The notes under the pieces were generated by a model that was not told the DNA's origin, made no database searches, and saw only the letters and a program-made list of their open reading frames with translations. From NCBI GenBank assembly GCA_964023205.1, contig OZ026843.1:7115029-7179028 (forward strand): 64,000 nucleotides of DNA. Reading direction: 5' to 3'. This DNA comes from Lutraria lutraria (taxonomy: Eukaryota; Mollusca; Bivalvia; Venerida; Mactridae). A program made the position numbers and the translations under genes. Positions 25,201 through 36,037 of the stretch are shown here, piece after piece (positions within the stretch are counted from its first letter, which is position 1; each line of letters opens with the position of its first letter).

Positions 25201-27869
25201 CCACTGGGGGCCCTAGCGGCCCCCAAGCCCCCAGCTCTGAGATTTGGATTTTCCTCTTTTTTGTCATTCCACCAATCACACCCCTGCATATTTATGTGCA
25301 AAAATTGAAATTACGTCAAAATTCTTCAATAACTTTTATAACTTACTTAATTTGATGGAAATAACAATAATGTGAATGGGTTTTAAAAAATCTATGTCAA
25401 ATTTGAAATATTAAACTTAATATTTTACGTTGCGTGTAATAAACGGTATCGACGGATTCTAACCACATTCAAATCCAAGCCGTATACAACTATCGTCAGA
25501 CAGTTCAATTCTTAATTCATCTATATAATGGGTACCTAGGATTAGCGAAAGTTGATATAAGTTTAACTTGCCAACATTTTGTTGATAGCCAACTTATTTA
25601 AACAATAACTTATCCTTAAATTATCTTCAAAGCGAAATTTCAAGAATAGGCGATGTTACCATGACGCCGCTATTTAACCGCCATTGCACCGGTTTTGTTT
25701 TCAGTTGGAAAATAGTGGTAAGAAACAAAACATTAATGCACCTTTCTGAATAGGTATGTTGGAATAATTTATACTCATATGACTATGAGTATAGAAACGT
25801 GTTTTCTACCTACGAAATGGTTCTCTTTAGTCAGAGATGTTGTAGTTATCGTGTTCAACAGGTTTTAATTGAGGATTTTCTGCACACAAATATGTAGATC
25901 TTTGTTAGACTGTGAGGGACGGGGCCAAGTCTAAAAGTATCTTGTCATCACAAACAGTCTAATTAGTTGGACTACTCGACCCTAGACTATAAGAATACCA
26001 ATATTTAGGATAATTTAATTGTTGAGCTTGAATTCATTTAACCAGTTTGATTTTGTACTTTCAGACCTGTGTTCAGAAGTTATAAACCTGTTGATGACAG
26101 TCTGAAAGAAAGTGCTCTACCAAAAATAAAACCTGCTGATGGTAGGACATCCATAAGTGTCTTTTATTTTTCTGAAATCATAGTATGTGTCATTTTCATT
26201 GAATTCCTGCAGCCGAAGAAGAATTCTCTTAAATTTTGATAGTCTCTTAAGGATTTGATTTATTCCTTTATTTTGATAATCTATTAAAGATGAGATTTAT
26301 TAATTTGTATGCCTAATTTTTATGTTCCTAAGTATCAACATATGACTGTTTGTTTAACATCATGTGATTTGATTTTTCTTATTTTTTTCCAGTTAATGAA
26401 AAAATTCAAGATCACATTGAGGCTACTAAAACTGATGATGTTATTGAAGAAGTGGTTAGTATTCATGTGTTTCACTTTCAGTCAACTCAGTGTTTGTTAT
26501 TCATTGTCAATTCATGTATTAGTGTTTCCTGCAGAGTACAAGTGAGGCATGGCATTATTTCTGTTAAACAGACCTTTCAGAGCATGGTTTGCACCATGTA
26601 GGGTAAGGTCAGATGTAACATATACCAATGCATCCTGTAATTTGCTATCACAGCATTTCGAGGGTTCAGCGCAACAGTGTTGCAACTCCTATTGAAATAA
26701 GAACAAGTTACGACAGTGTTGCGCTGAGCCCTCGAATTTTAGTGCAAGCTTATGATTGAATTAATTGTACTGCTGTGTTTGATCATTGGATACTGTGTTT
26801 GATAAGACACAGGTCGTCCAAAATGACTTTTATGACACATGGCACTACTTACAGATTACAATAATTGATTAGGGCAGCATGGCATAATGGTGCAGTGGTT
26901 ATGGGGTATTGCCCAGTGCCATCCTAAAAAGACCTGGTGGAATCACTATCAGATAAAATCACAAACCTTCACATGCTTGAAAAGCTTTAGCATAAGTCTT
27001 TCTCCTTTCTTTCAAAAAAAAACAACTAATAGGACATTGTAGTTTTGCCTGAGTTTTCATTGATCTTTTGCTGATTATATGGTATATTTTGTATTTCACA
27101 GGACTTGGTGAATTTAGCTCCTCGAAAACCTGACTGGGACTTAAAGAGAGATGTTGCCAAGAAACTTGAAAAACTGGAAAGAAGGACTCAAAGAGCCATT
27201 GCAGAATTAATTAGTGAGAATACCTTGCATCATATTTACTTATTGTTTAATATCTTATGTTGAACTCCAGCACATAACATTCGAAGCATACTACATGTGT
27301 CAAATGGATGTTAAATGGCTGGGACTAGTTGGCATCTGGCTATGATTGCATTTTTCTTTCCTTTCATACGCCTATTTCTGTCTCATCCATATCTCTGCCA
27401 TCCATGTAGGAATTTTTATTAAACTGGCACAAATGTTTCAGTGATGGAACAATGTATCGTTTACAACACCCAGACCCTTGTTCAAAGGTCACAGTTGGAA
27501 TTCAAAGGTCAACAGGTATCCTCTCTGGTCCATATATCTGCTCACTTTGCCTCTACAACTGTCTTAGAATGAATCTGGTGCCATTCTGACAGTTGATACA
27601 ATAATTTTATGTCTGTATGTCCTTGCTAATTTTAATTGGAAGATTGTGAGGCATGAAATACTTCTTCCTCTAAAATGTTTTCTATCCATTACGTCACTGC
27701 ATTTCAATACTCCATTCACTTGTATTTATGTATATTACATTATTTAAATAAGTTTATAATATTTAACATTTTAGGAGAAAGATTGAAGAAAAGTGGAGAA
27801 GATTTTGCCCAGGTAGTGAATGCAGGTATGACAAATAAAAATGTTGACGAAGATGATGACGATGATTGA
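19214..27869 (+). CDS. CCDC12: CCDC12, spliceosome-associated coiled-coil protein (cwf18 family)
   Basis: Five exons join in phase: 19214-19344, 26065-26141, 26393-26454, 27102-27213 and 27775-27869, giving 158 residues (the human protein is about 166). The start is the first ATG, in ATGGCGGCAG context. The N-terminus has the family's basic helix (EALKRKERLRNLR, about residues 9-21). The diagnostic core LAPRKPDWDLKRD lies at about residues 95-107, followed by the helix KKLEKLERRTQRAIAELIRER. The C-terminus is an acidic D/E run. CCDC12/cwf18 is a nuclear component of activated spliceosomes. The exon 1 donor (AAA|GTTGGT) is weak but is the only one that keeps the frame. Intron 1 (6.7 kb) contains a complete hAT-like transposon in the same orientation. 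Later introns carry a hairpin and a tRNA-like SINE remnant. Poly(A) signals follow at 27949 and 28095. Confidence 0.93.
20499..24308 (+). CDS. hAT-like transposase with BED-type zinc finger, six exons
   Basis: The exons 20499-20915, 21366-22307, 22575-22758, 22973-23149, 23327-23504 and 23747-24308 all have GT/AG borders and join without a stop into 819 residues. A zinc-binding motif C54-x2-C57-x16-H74-x5-H80 near the N-terminus fits a BED-like DNA-binding finger. LNLDEATNQS (D213) and SMLMDSCAVMRG (D280) look like the first two acidic residues of the RNase H-like transposase fold. Near the C-terminus GPLVEASFNTMGDIVDKR (E680) resembles the hAT dimerisation motif. The tail is basic and Lys/Arg-rich. 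It lies between matched transposon ends, which points to a transposase rather than a domesticated gene. These domain assignments come from motif reading, not a profile search. The lack of lesions suggests recent activity or selection. Confidence 0.85.
24421..24590. repeat. Two-copy tandem duplication, 89-bp period
   Basis: The phrase ATTGTGATTGATGTTGATAA begins at 24421 and again at 24510. The following 60 bases agree apart from a few changes. It lies in the transposon's 3' untranslated part. Confidence 0.9.
26657..26736. other. Inverted repeat (20-bp arms) in CCDC12 intron 3
   Basis: TTCGAGGGTTCAGCGCAACA at 26657-26676 pairs with TGTTGCGCTGAGCCCTCGAA at 26717-26736, with one G/T-type mismatch. 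Each arm also overlaps a CAGTGTTGC motif. The arms are richer in G and C than their surroundings. This may be a tiny foldback element or an RNA hairpin in the intron. Confidence 0.75.
26876..26960 (+). mobile_element. tRNA-like SINE head (remnant)
   Basis: GGCATAATGGTGCAGTGG resembles an A-box region and GACCTGGTGGAATCAC a decayed B box, at roughly tRNA spacing. No clear SINE body or tail follows. It lies in CCDC12 intron 3. Confidence 0.4.
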
Positions 27870-27948
27870 ACAATCCTGACTTTTAGTGTGGAAATCAATT
27901 AAGCTCAAGACTTATATGATGGCAGTAAATTCCTTGGACAGTGTTTGA

Positions 27949-28100
27949 AATAAATGTCTAGTGTTTGTCATTATCTTTGAAGATTATTGCAGGGCAGTTT
28001 GTCCAGTTGACTGTACAAGATTGGAATGAAACAGTGGTGATTTTGTTTTAAGACACTTAAAGATAAATGTGAAGATAATTTGAAAAGAAAATAGAATAAA
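27949..28100 (+). promoter_or_regulatory. CCDC12 poly(A) signals
   Basis: AATAAA occurs at 27949-27954 and again at 28095-28100, 80 and 226 nt after the CCDC12 stop codon. Either could direct cleavage. Confidence 0.6.
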
Positions 28101-29440
28101 AGGTAGTATTTTCATAAGAAACAATTATTGAATTCAACTTGTTTATGAATGAGTAAAATTTCAACTTGCAATACTAGAATTAAACTTGCAATGTTTAAAT
28201 AAGATACAATGGTAATTTCTGATCTGGGGAATTTGAAAATAATTACAACAGTCCCGTCCCTCCCAGCAGAAAGCTTTGAAGACAATGCCATTACTGTTCA
28301 CTTCATACTTCAGGTTTATATGTAATTCAGCCTCGCACTTCTTTACTATAAAGAAAAGGAAAGAAAAGGCCTTGGTTGAATCCAGGACCTCTGGCCCTGT
28401 AGACAGACACTGCCACATCACTAATAATAATACATATCTTTCAATACTTGGGAATCAGTTGAGGATTTATAGTGATTTATTATTCTTTCCCATACAAACT
28501 CTTAAAATATTGTTAGCTTTTCTTTTGTCATTTTCTGTTTTTTACATGGGAAGTGTATACATATATGTAGTTAGTGCTGTTAACTTAGATGAATATGAGG
28601 CCCTGACTTCCTGCTGGGACACAAGCTTAAAAGTTGCTTGTTCCTTGTCTTTGAAATCTTACAACATTTCTAGGATACCAATGATCCTGGTATGCAAGTA
28701 TGACCTACTCCCCTAAAACTAAGGTATACTTTTGGATTACAGCACTATTTACATTCCATTTAGTACAGTAACTTTAGAAGCTCCCTCTTTCTTCATTTCA
28801 TTGTCAGCATTGTTTTACAACCTTCCTGTGACTGATTCTTAGGTCACAACCTCCCTTTCAGACTGATTTTAACAGTCATCTGTATCCATATTATTCTACT
28901 TGTAACCAGACAAATATTCGTTTTCTGTTCTTTAAGAAGCTGGACAGTAGAATGATGAATGTAGGAGGATTTAGACTGCATAATTCTTTCTCCTTTCCAC
29001 AAATCTTCCTTCCAAACTCTCCTTTCCTGCTACCGTCATTAGCTCTTTTAATCCTTTGAAGATGTATGAACAGGTAGTTGTAGGCTGTCAATCTGACAAT
29101 AAAGTAAATGTAAAGCTTATAGAACATTAAAATATTACAATTCTAGTATTAAAAAATTATGAAATACCTTTTCTTACCAGATTGTCCTGAAATGATCAGT
29201 CCTATTTTTTAAGGAAGTTAATATGAGAACTAAATAATTTATGACTAATACCTTTTCCGTCTTCTTTGTAGTATTATATACACCCTTAGGATCTTTAATC
29301 TAGTCTGGGTATACAGATCCTTCATTGTCAGTTCTTCGTTTATTGGCATGCCTTGTCAATTTCTTATTTCAAATCAAATTCGTCTATACTTTCACGTTTG
29401 GAAAGGCCTGAAGGACAGAACGTGTCTTTGGCGCCATGGT
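28101..29440. other. Intergenic stretch with old repeat remnants
   Basis: At about 28375-28420 the reverse strand contains a tRNA-like piece (GTGGCAGTGTCTGTC then GAGGTCCTGGATTCAA), probably a decayed SINE head. The open frames here (for example 28276-28716 on the plus strand) have no recognisable family and cross this remnant. No gene is called. Confidence 0.4.
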
Positions 29441-29449
29441 TCATCACAT

Positions 29450-30215
29450 GAGTGTTTTTATTGTGAGTGTTTTCTCAACAGTGAGGTGTGGAATACTCTC
29501 TCCAAATGTTTGTCTCACTTGTTTGTAATCATTTGATTTTGTGTTGAAATCCATCCATCCCAGGTCAACCCTTCTGGATGTTTTTTCGGCGGATACTTAG
29601 CCATGTTTGAACCCATGTCTTGAACTGCTGACTCCACGTCGATCTTGTTTCCATTTAGTATGCAATTGAGTCAAAGCAGTAAATCCAATGGCATGTCCTG
29701 AAGAGGAGTAGCTGTAAACATTTCCTCCTTCATCAATGGAACTAACACAACATATATCCAACGCCTCACCATCTATCATCACGCCTTCATCACATGGTAC
29801 ATCAGCACAGGTAGCAGGTCTTTCAATTCAGTTGGCCTTGTCTAATGGCAACATTTACATGCCCACCACATCCAACTGTCATCCTTTCCAAGGATTTGGA
29901 TATTTCAACACCTACACCTACTATTTATGTGGGTTAAATTCTTGCTTTCTACTAAGTAATTGCTAGAATCTAGTTCCCCTTTCATGCAAAACACATTCAT
30001 GCCTTCTGTATGTCTTAACATGTATGTCTAACAATATTCCTGTATGGCACCTTTAAGGGCATAGGGTGCACTGAAACGGTTGTCCATCATTGGATATGTG
30101 GTGTTTGTAAACATGGTCTACTATTCTCTGCTTGGTGTTGTTTCCTTCACACTAGCTTTACAATGTCTGCATCTATAAGCCCTTCCTCTCTTATCCGTCA
30201 TTTCACCTGAAAAAT
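29450..30215 (-). pseudogene. Decayed C2H2 zinc-finger sequence
   Basis: On the minus strand, about 30172-30100 reads YRCRHC, then a run ending DHVYKHH, which is a C-x2-C...H-x3-H pattern. It is followed by QPFQCTLC (about 30075-30058) and, after a frame change, a histidine-rich stretch ending YRRH. Around 29510-29450 the helix half of another finger can be read (FHTSLLRKHSQ-stop-KH). Between them a 61-codon open piece (29782-29597) has no domain I recognise. Several stops and frame changes interrupt the whole, so it is a pseudogene or a degraded repeat-borne finger array. An intact spliced gene cannot be assembled from what is visible. Confidence 0.45.
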
Positions 30216-30615
30216 TATTAAAGAAGTATCTTGTATGCATAAGGAAGCAGCATGCGATGTTGGTCTGAATTGTGATGCTTATTTCACCATACATTCTTTT
30301 ATCTTGAAGTATTTATTATATATATTGTTACTGAATGTTGTCTGTTGGAATTGTCATTTTTAGATTCAACATAATTTCTTTAGTATGTATCTAGTATTAA
30401 GTCAAGGTCATATGTTTAACTGTATGCGAACCTACTTTACCATGTGTAAATAAGCAGCATTCTGTTTTCTTAGTTCAAAGACTTTACTAGAATCTTTGTA
30501 CCGGGTAGTTCTCCATGGCTTTATGGGTAAATTCTCTAACTCTACGAAGACTTCTTGTCATCATCAGCTGGGTGATGTTCTTAAGGCCTTTCATATTTGA
30601 ATTTTAGCTATGTAA

Positions 30616-30818
30616 GGCTTAAAAAATGTTTGTTTCTGATTATCTGACCTACCCTTATATTTTTTTAAGATCAGAGGAACGGTACATCCAGTTTCTCACA
30701 TTTTTACCTTTCCACATTCTTTTTAAGAGCCAAAATGTATAAAAAAATGAAAGAAGTACCGACCTATCTACCCTATTTTTTAATGAGCATATAACCAGAA
30801 ACATACATTTTTTAAGCC
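30616..30818. mobile_element. Foldback/MITE-like element, ~203 bp
   Basis: The left arm GGCTTAAAAAATGTTTGTTT (30616 on) matches the reverse complement of the right arm ending at 30818 over 23 bases with one mismatch. A related half-copy lies at about 31614-31690 (GGCTAAACATTGTTTATTTC, then GGTTACATGCTCATTT and AGGGTAGGCAGG), showing that it is a dispersed family. No coding capacity. Confidence 0.65.
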
Positions 30819-32573
30819 CAATTGAAATACATACATGTACTTAATAGTTCTATGTATTAAAGTGAGTTCAAAGATGTAAATCAAAGAATTGAGACAATTC
30901 TTAAAAAGCTGTTAAAGCATTGGTCATTTCTTATACTGGCTTGAAACAATCAATCTCATGTTTGTGTTAGTGTCACATATTGCCTTAAGTCAGGATGTAA
31001 AGTTTTGAAGACTATTTTTCTGTGTTGAAAGAGGTGAATACTTAGTTAAGTCATCCAATCACTGCAGGTCAGTGTTATGCAACATGATGTACATATATCC
31101 ACAAAACTATTTGATTGTATGTCATACTATGGAAAATTCTGTCATTTGTGAATTTCATAATCATTCTGAATTTGGAAACTTGTATATATTAAAACTATTT
31201 CTTTTAATAATAATAAAATCATTTATAAACAACACTGAATTTTGTATTTTCTTAGGTGTCACATTATCGCACCAGTATTTGGATCATTGCAACTTCAATG
31301 GACATTTTCACATATGTACATGTGTGAGATATCATATATATGACATTATTATGTCTTAGTACTTTAACTTGAAAAAAGTTAACTTATGATATTTGACTAT
31401 TATTGACTGGGATGTTGACTGTGTTTCGAATATATATGATTTAAACTATCTTATCCAATTCTGATGGTGCCATCCATTCTACGAAAGTAAAAGATCAATG
31501 TCGTACCAGAGAAATGCTCAAAAGTAAAACCATGAAATAAGCAAGTTGTAAAGAATTAAAAATACAGACATTTTTAATCTCTTGACTTGTAAAGTATTTG
31601 CTGGAACACCACTAAGGCTAAACATTGTTTATTTCTGGTTACATGCTCATTTTATTTAAAATAGGGTAGGCAGGTTTGGTTTTTCTTTTTTGACCCTTTT
31701 AAAGGGTGTGGGAAGATAAAAAAGCTAGAAATGAATGTACTGGCCTTCAGGTCTAATAAAAAGTCTAGTGTCACAGGGAAAGGTACCCAGAAACAAACTT
31801 TCTTTTTTGCGCCTAAGTAGATTAACTAATAAAATGGGTTCCACAGTAATGTCATGTTCACTGTATTCATTATGTGTTATACTTAGGAAAATGCGACAAG
31901 AGCTGTTTTATGTATGACAGTACACAAGGTCTTGACTGAAGTCATAGTTAAAATTCATGTAGATAATTGCTATTAAAGGCATGCTTGACAAAGTGGTAAA
32001 ATCTACTTAAACCTCAAGATTACGGATGAACAAGCCAATCACAATATGCCCTGGCAGCATCATCAGATGCAAGGGCATAGAAATATGGTATTCATGAGTC
32101 AACAAAGCAACAAGGAAACAGTTAAAATCTATTTAAACAACAACATGTAGTGTTTGAAATCAGAAAGCATATTTATAAATGTTAACACATCAGAACTATA
32201 GTATCACAGACAAAAAATATATATATATAGCATGGAACATGACACTAAGCAAAATTCAACAAAAAATAGTTTTAACAGCAAAGAGTAATAATCACTATCA
32301 CACAATTGGTTGTCTTAAAAGTGACATGTCTTAATGACAACTACATCCTATAGCACAAAGATCAAATACAGTATTGCTGTATAATGAGATAATACCTATT
32401 GTTTTCACTGAGTATTAGATCCGCATTATGAAAGAAAATGCGCTAAAGCACTCTACAAGTCTGGTAAGTTCCTAGAATTCTGTCTGCTCATTTACCTATT
32501 ATTTTAGTCCATATATCTCAGTTCGGAACTAAGAATTGTAAGAATCTGTCTGTATAATTTAGTAATTCACTGA
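30819..32573. other. Intergenic AT-rich stretch
   Basis: It holds a short (AT)n run near 32218-32230 and the half-copy of the foldback element at about 31614-31690. The remaining open frames are short and featureless. No gene is seen. Confidence 0.4.
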
Positions 32574-33350
32574 TCATTCTACAATAATATTTGTCTGAGT
32601 ACCTTGTTCTATGTATGAACGCTTGATGACCAATTCAGGTTTGGTAGCATTGATAAAACTGCACGGCATTAACTTACTGTCTCTGTACAGCATCATTTTC
32701 CTTCTGATTTCAAGATCCTTCATTTCCTCTGCTAAGTCTGGATGAATGGCGCCTTTTAAATTTTTGGTCTCAGATTTGACATCAACAGAATCTCCTGATT
32801 GTTCATTCAGACTGTCTTCGAACACAGTTGGGAGAGCCTTATCTGCCGGAGCTTGTTCATGAGTTGCCTCAATGTCCTCTGGGAACTGTGTATCGTATTT
32901 ATTTAAAGTAGAATCTGATTCTATTATTGATGTGACATTATCAGTTGAAACATCATTTGCTAAAGCACCTTGGTCTCCAGCTGATTGCAGAGACACATTT
33001 GGGCTTAAGAAGCTTGCATAACGTGAATCATTATCACTGTCCACAAAAGATTCATTCAGTAGACTTGTTTCATTGGATACTTCTAGTGCCAAAGCAGCAA
33101 CCATCCTTGATGTGTTTGCCAACGAGACTGAAACTTGATGTGCTGCTAATGCCTCAGCAGCAGCCCTGTTTGCGAATTCTTTTGCGTATTTTGCTCGAAT
33201 TTCTGCTTCCTTTGCCTGGAGTCGGGCCATCACCACAAGATTTGAAACATCTATCATTTTTTCATTCAAAAATCTTTCAGTGCTAAACGTTTCTAAGTTG
33301 GCACTATCTTCTTCATTTGCAATACCGTCATTGTTTTCCATGTCCGCCAT
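32574..33350 (-). CDS. Single-exon gene of unknown family (258 aa)
   Basis: An uninterrupted frame runs from a methionine at 33350 (AAAATGGCGGACATGG, a good initiation context) to TGA at 32574. An upstream in-frame ATG at 33386 would add 12 residues but has weaker context. About residues 40-95 form an alanine-rich, charged, helical segment (VMARLQAKEAEIRAKYAKEF... AAAEALAAHQ) likely to be coiled coil. The middle (about 95-205) is Ser/Asp/Glu-rich and probably disordered. The last 45 residues are more ordered and basic (EIRRKMMLYRDSKL, then a KRSYIEQGTQTN tail). No signal peptide or membrane segment is visible. I do not recognise the family. Open length, codon-like composition and start context argue that it is real; it could also be a retrocopy, as it has no introns. 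Confidence 0.65.
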   Translation of the reverse strand: MADMENNDGIANEEDSANLETFSTERFLNEKMIDVSNLVVMARLQAKEAEIRAKYAKEFANRAAAEALAAHQVSVSLANTSRMVAALALEVSNETSLLNESFVDSDNDSRYASFLSPNVSLQSAGDQGALANDVSTDNVTSIIESDSTLNKYDTQFPEDIEATHEQAPADKALPTVFEDSLNEQSGDSVDVKSETKNLKGAIHPDLAEEMKDLEIRRKMMLYRDSKLMPCSFINATKPELVIKRSYIEQGTQTNIIVE

Positions 33351-34140
33351 TTTGAACGTTTTAAATGACGTTATTGATGACGTCATGCTCGAGCTGGAGA
33401 GCTTTTCATGATTTAATCATACTGAAATAGATTTAGGCCCATTAATTAGAAATAGTTATTCTAGTTCTGCTCTTTATAACATATTGAGTAACGCATTTGC
33501 TTTGAGACTATAAGAAGCTCAAACTTAAAAGGAGACTCAGTCAATGCATGGTACTGGACCTAATTGTTTTAAAAAATGTTTGATATATAATATTTAAAAT
33601 GCAAATTAACCGTTCATTTGAAAAGTAAACATTTGACAACATGTACTGTAGAACCATCAGTGTTGTGCAGACTGGCACTGTTCAACAAGTTTCATGTACC
33701 ACTTTATATAACTGCTCCAGATCGAGCACATTGATTCTGGCTGTGCTGTATGGCAATTAGCACGCAATGGTCGTGTCTCCCGTAATTATTCTAATCTGCG
33801 GTTGATTGTTATCAATAAATTTGTTACCTAATTAACAGCATGAAAGATTGTTATATAGCGGGTATTTTTTATCGTTTTCGCATGAAAAAATAATGAAACT
33901 AATGCTGTTTTAACATAATAGCTGGTATTCGTATCCAGATTGTCATGATAAAAGTAGAACCGTCTTTTCCTTGAATAATTATATTCAATGAAAATAAGCA
34001 CATTTAGTCAGCGGCTAATTAGATCTACGTTCTAACTACTAGTCATTAACTCTCCAGATATTGAACTGGTTGGTTTGGTGACATTGTTTTACAATGACGA
34101 ATGTACGATAGAAGGACAATGCCATTTTTTAGATTTACAC

Positions 34141-34248
34141 CACAGGTACTTGACACAAAATCAAATTTTGGCTGTCATAGACTATATTATTATTAGATAT
34201 AAGTATAGCCTAGAAAACCAAAATTTGAGTTTATGTCAAGTACCTGTG
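34141..34248. other. Long hairpin, 31-bp arms with two mismatches
   Basis: The left arm 34141-34171 (CACAGGTACTTGACA... ATTTTGG) pairs with 34218-34248 (CCAAAATTT... TGTCAAGTACCTGTG) at 29 of 31 positions. The loop contains further pairing (CTATA against TATAG). Beyond the arms, TAGATT on the left pairs with AATCTA on the right after a 5-nt bulge. The fold has the size of a microRNA precursor or a very small foldback transposon. The open frame 34075-34320 runs through it and is not regarded as a gene. Confidence 0.75.
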
Positions 34249-34442
34249 AATCTAATCAGGTGCATTAAAAATATTTTTGATAAAGTTAGTAAAATGCTAT
34301 CATCTGATTTTTATCCATAAAACAGAAAATATCGATTTATGAATTTCTAACTGGAGTAAGCGCCTTCTATTAACAGTTATTTCAGACATGAACGGAGACA
34401 GTTGGACTAAATAGCTCAGATTAATACAAATACAACGTACAG

Positions 34443-34615
34443 TCAAACCTGTGAACGAAGGCAACGCTTGGGAAAGACAAACTTCATGTCTTCATGGACA
34501 GGTGGCCTTTATTCGGAAGTCATAAATATAAAAATGAATGACAATTTTAGAAAGAATTACCTTTATTCACACGATAGCCTTTAATTGGAGGTCGCCGCTA
34601 ACACAGGTTAACTAG
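34443..34615. mobile_element. MITE, 'CAGTCAAACCTGTGAA' family
   Basis: It begins CAGTCAAACCTGTGAACGAAGG after TA. The interior contains 'ggtggcctttattc' and 'cctttaattggaggtc'. The right end, reversed, reads CAGTCTAGTTAACCTGTG, so the termini are degenerate. The same family appears at 56228-56543 and 59318-59444. The CAGTC...CCTGTGAA start with TA flank again fits the Tc1/mariner-pogo type. Confidence 0.55.
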
Positions 34616-36037
34616 ACTGCAACTAGACAGGTATACTAATAAGTAATAACATATTCCGTCTTTTCCGTAAGTATATAATATAACTTTCAACAATCTCACA
34701 TGATATGTGAATCTGAGATAAGGACAAAATAGCTCATTTGGTGTAATAGCTGTTGTCAAATCGCCAGCCATCACTTCATCTTAATCTCGAACACACAACC
34801 ACTCGATCAACAAAGTTACGCTATATACCAGCTAACCTGAAGTTGGATGCTTCAACCATCCGACAGTCCATGACGGCGAGCCATTTTTTATCTGGCGACG
34901 TCTTGCTTATGCGACTAGATAAATGGTCGAGAAAATGTCAGGGACCGGAATAAACCATCGTAATGGCCGAATTAAATAGGCTAGCGGATAGCACCATGTT
35001 TTTTTAGATCGATGAAAAAAATAAATGTTACTTTGAAGTTCTGCACGGTGAACCTTTTAAACATAATGCACACAGACAGGTCTTTGTGGCACTGGTTCTT
35101 CAAAGGGAAGACTGCGCATCAATAAAAAGCTGAAATTGATACAGAAAATAAAATGACGTACGCTTGTTTTGTCAAACACAAATCAAGAACGTTATTGGTC
35201 TAAACTAAGCACGGTTCTATCAGGTTTCACTCACAATAAAATAACTATCTAGTTATTTCCCGATTTTATTACATTTTCGATTGAACTGGAGACCAATTAA
35301 TCCTTCATAACGGAAGAAGACTACGCCAGAAACGATGATGACAGAAAAAAAGAATATTGGTTCTTAATTGTTATCAATTAATAGACGATTCAATAAAAAT
35401 AATAGTAATTGTCATCTCGGATGAATGTAGCTTAGCAGGTGATAAGGGTTAACGACAAATCGCAGTAATTAGGTATACATTTTTCATGAGGCACTCAGTA
35501 GCGTTAGGGGTACCCTAAACCAATTCAGATTAACTACGAAATTATCTAACAGAAGAACTTGTCAGTATTCCGGAAACAGTTAATTAACGTCCAATAAAAT
35601 AAATGTGCCCCGAAAGAGGAAACAATGATCACTGTTAAACACTTGGCATTTTTCTCAGAACTTGAAGTAATATCGGCAAATTAAATCCGTTTATTTGTCG
35701 TGTTGGAGTTTAATTCGATGTTGTTGTTTTTTTCTGTCAATTTCAACAGCGATATTTTTAGTTAGTGTTCAAGTTAGTGTCGCGAGGACAAGAGCTCTGA
35801 ATGTTTTAAATTATAGAAAACTAGATTTATTGCAAAACATTTAAATGTTCTCAGCTTCAACGTATTTTAGTATTTTTAGTGTCAATTTAAATCTTATATA
35901 TGATAAAGACAAGTATTCGATAATTCAATAATGACTGATTTTTCCGTTGTGATATTTCAATATTAGACATTTGCTCGTAACTTATCGTTCATTTATATTT
36001 TAATATAAAGATTTTTTTTAAATAAAGTAATACAAAC

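Larger units (their letters stand above)
20185..25286 (+). mobile_element. hAT-like autonomous DNA transposon, 5.1 kb, in CCDC12 intron 1
   Basis: The left end begins CAGGGGTGTGATT at 20185. The right end, read in reverse from 25286, begins with the same 13 bases. This CAGGGG-type terminus is typical of the hAT superfamily. The flanks share only five bases (CATAT at 20180-20184 and 25287-25291) rather than the usual 8-bp hAT duplication, so either the duplication has decayed or this subgroup makes 5-bp duplications. Inside lie one transposase gene in six exons, a G-run near the left end, and a GC-rich stretch near the right end (about 25160-25240) that stands out from the AT-rich surroundings. 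Insertion is sense to CCDC12. Confidence 0.85.
33351..36037. other. Intergenic region between the unknown gene and rough
   Basis: Both flanking genes point away from this 2.7-kb region, so it should hold both promoters. It contains the long hairpin at 34141-34248 and a MITE at about 34443-34615. The stretch from 34.6 to 36.0 kb has no repeats that I recognise and would be the natural place for regulatory elements of the homeobox gene. No specific site is called. Confidence 0.45.

Noticed and set aside
20169..25294. 8-bp target duplication around the hAT-like element
   Set aside because: The eight bases on the left (CTACATAT) and right (CATATTTA) do not match; only CATAT is shared.
28276..28716. 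146-codon plus-strand frame
   Set aside because: No recognisable domain, and it crosses a tRNA-like SINE remnant; the composition looks non-coding.
32945..33286. Plus-strand 113-codon frame
   Set aside because: It is a shadow of the minus-strand 258-residue gene.
34075..34320. 81-codon frame near 34.1 kb
   Set aside because: It runs through both arms of the long hairpin, which makes its protein an artefact of the inverted repeat.
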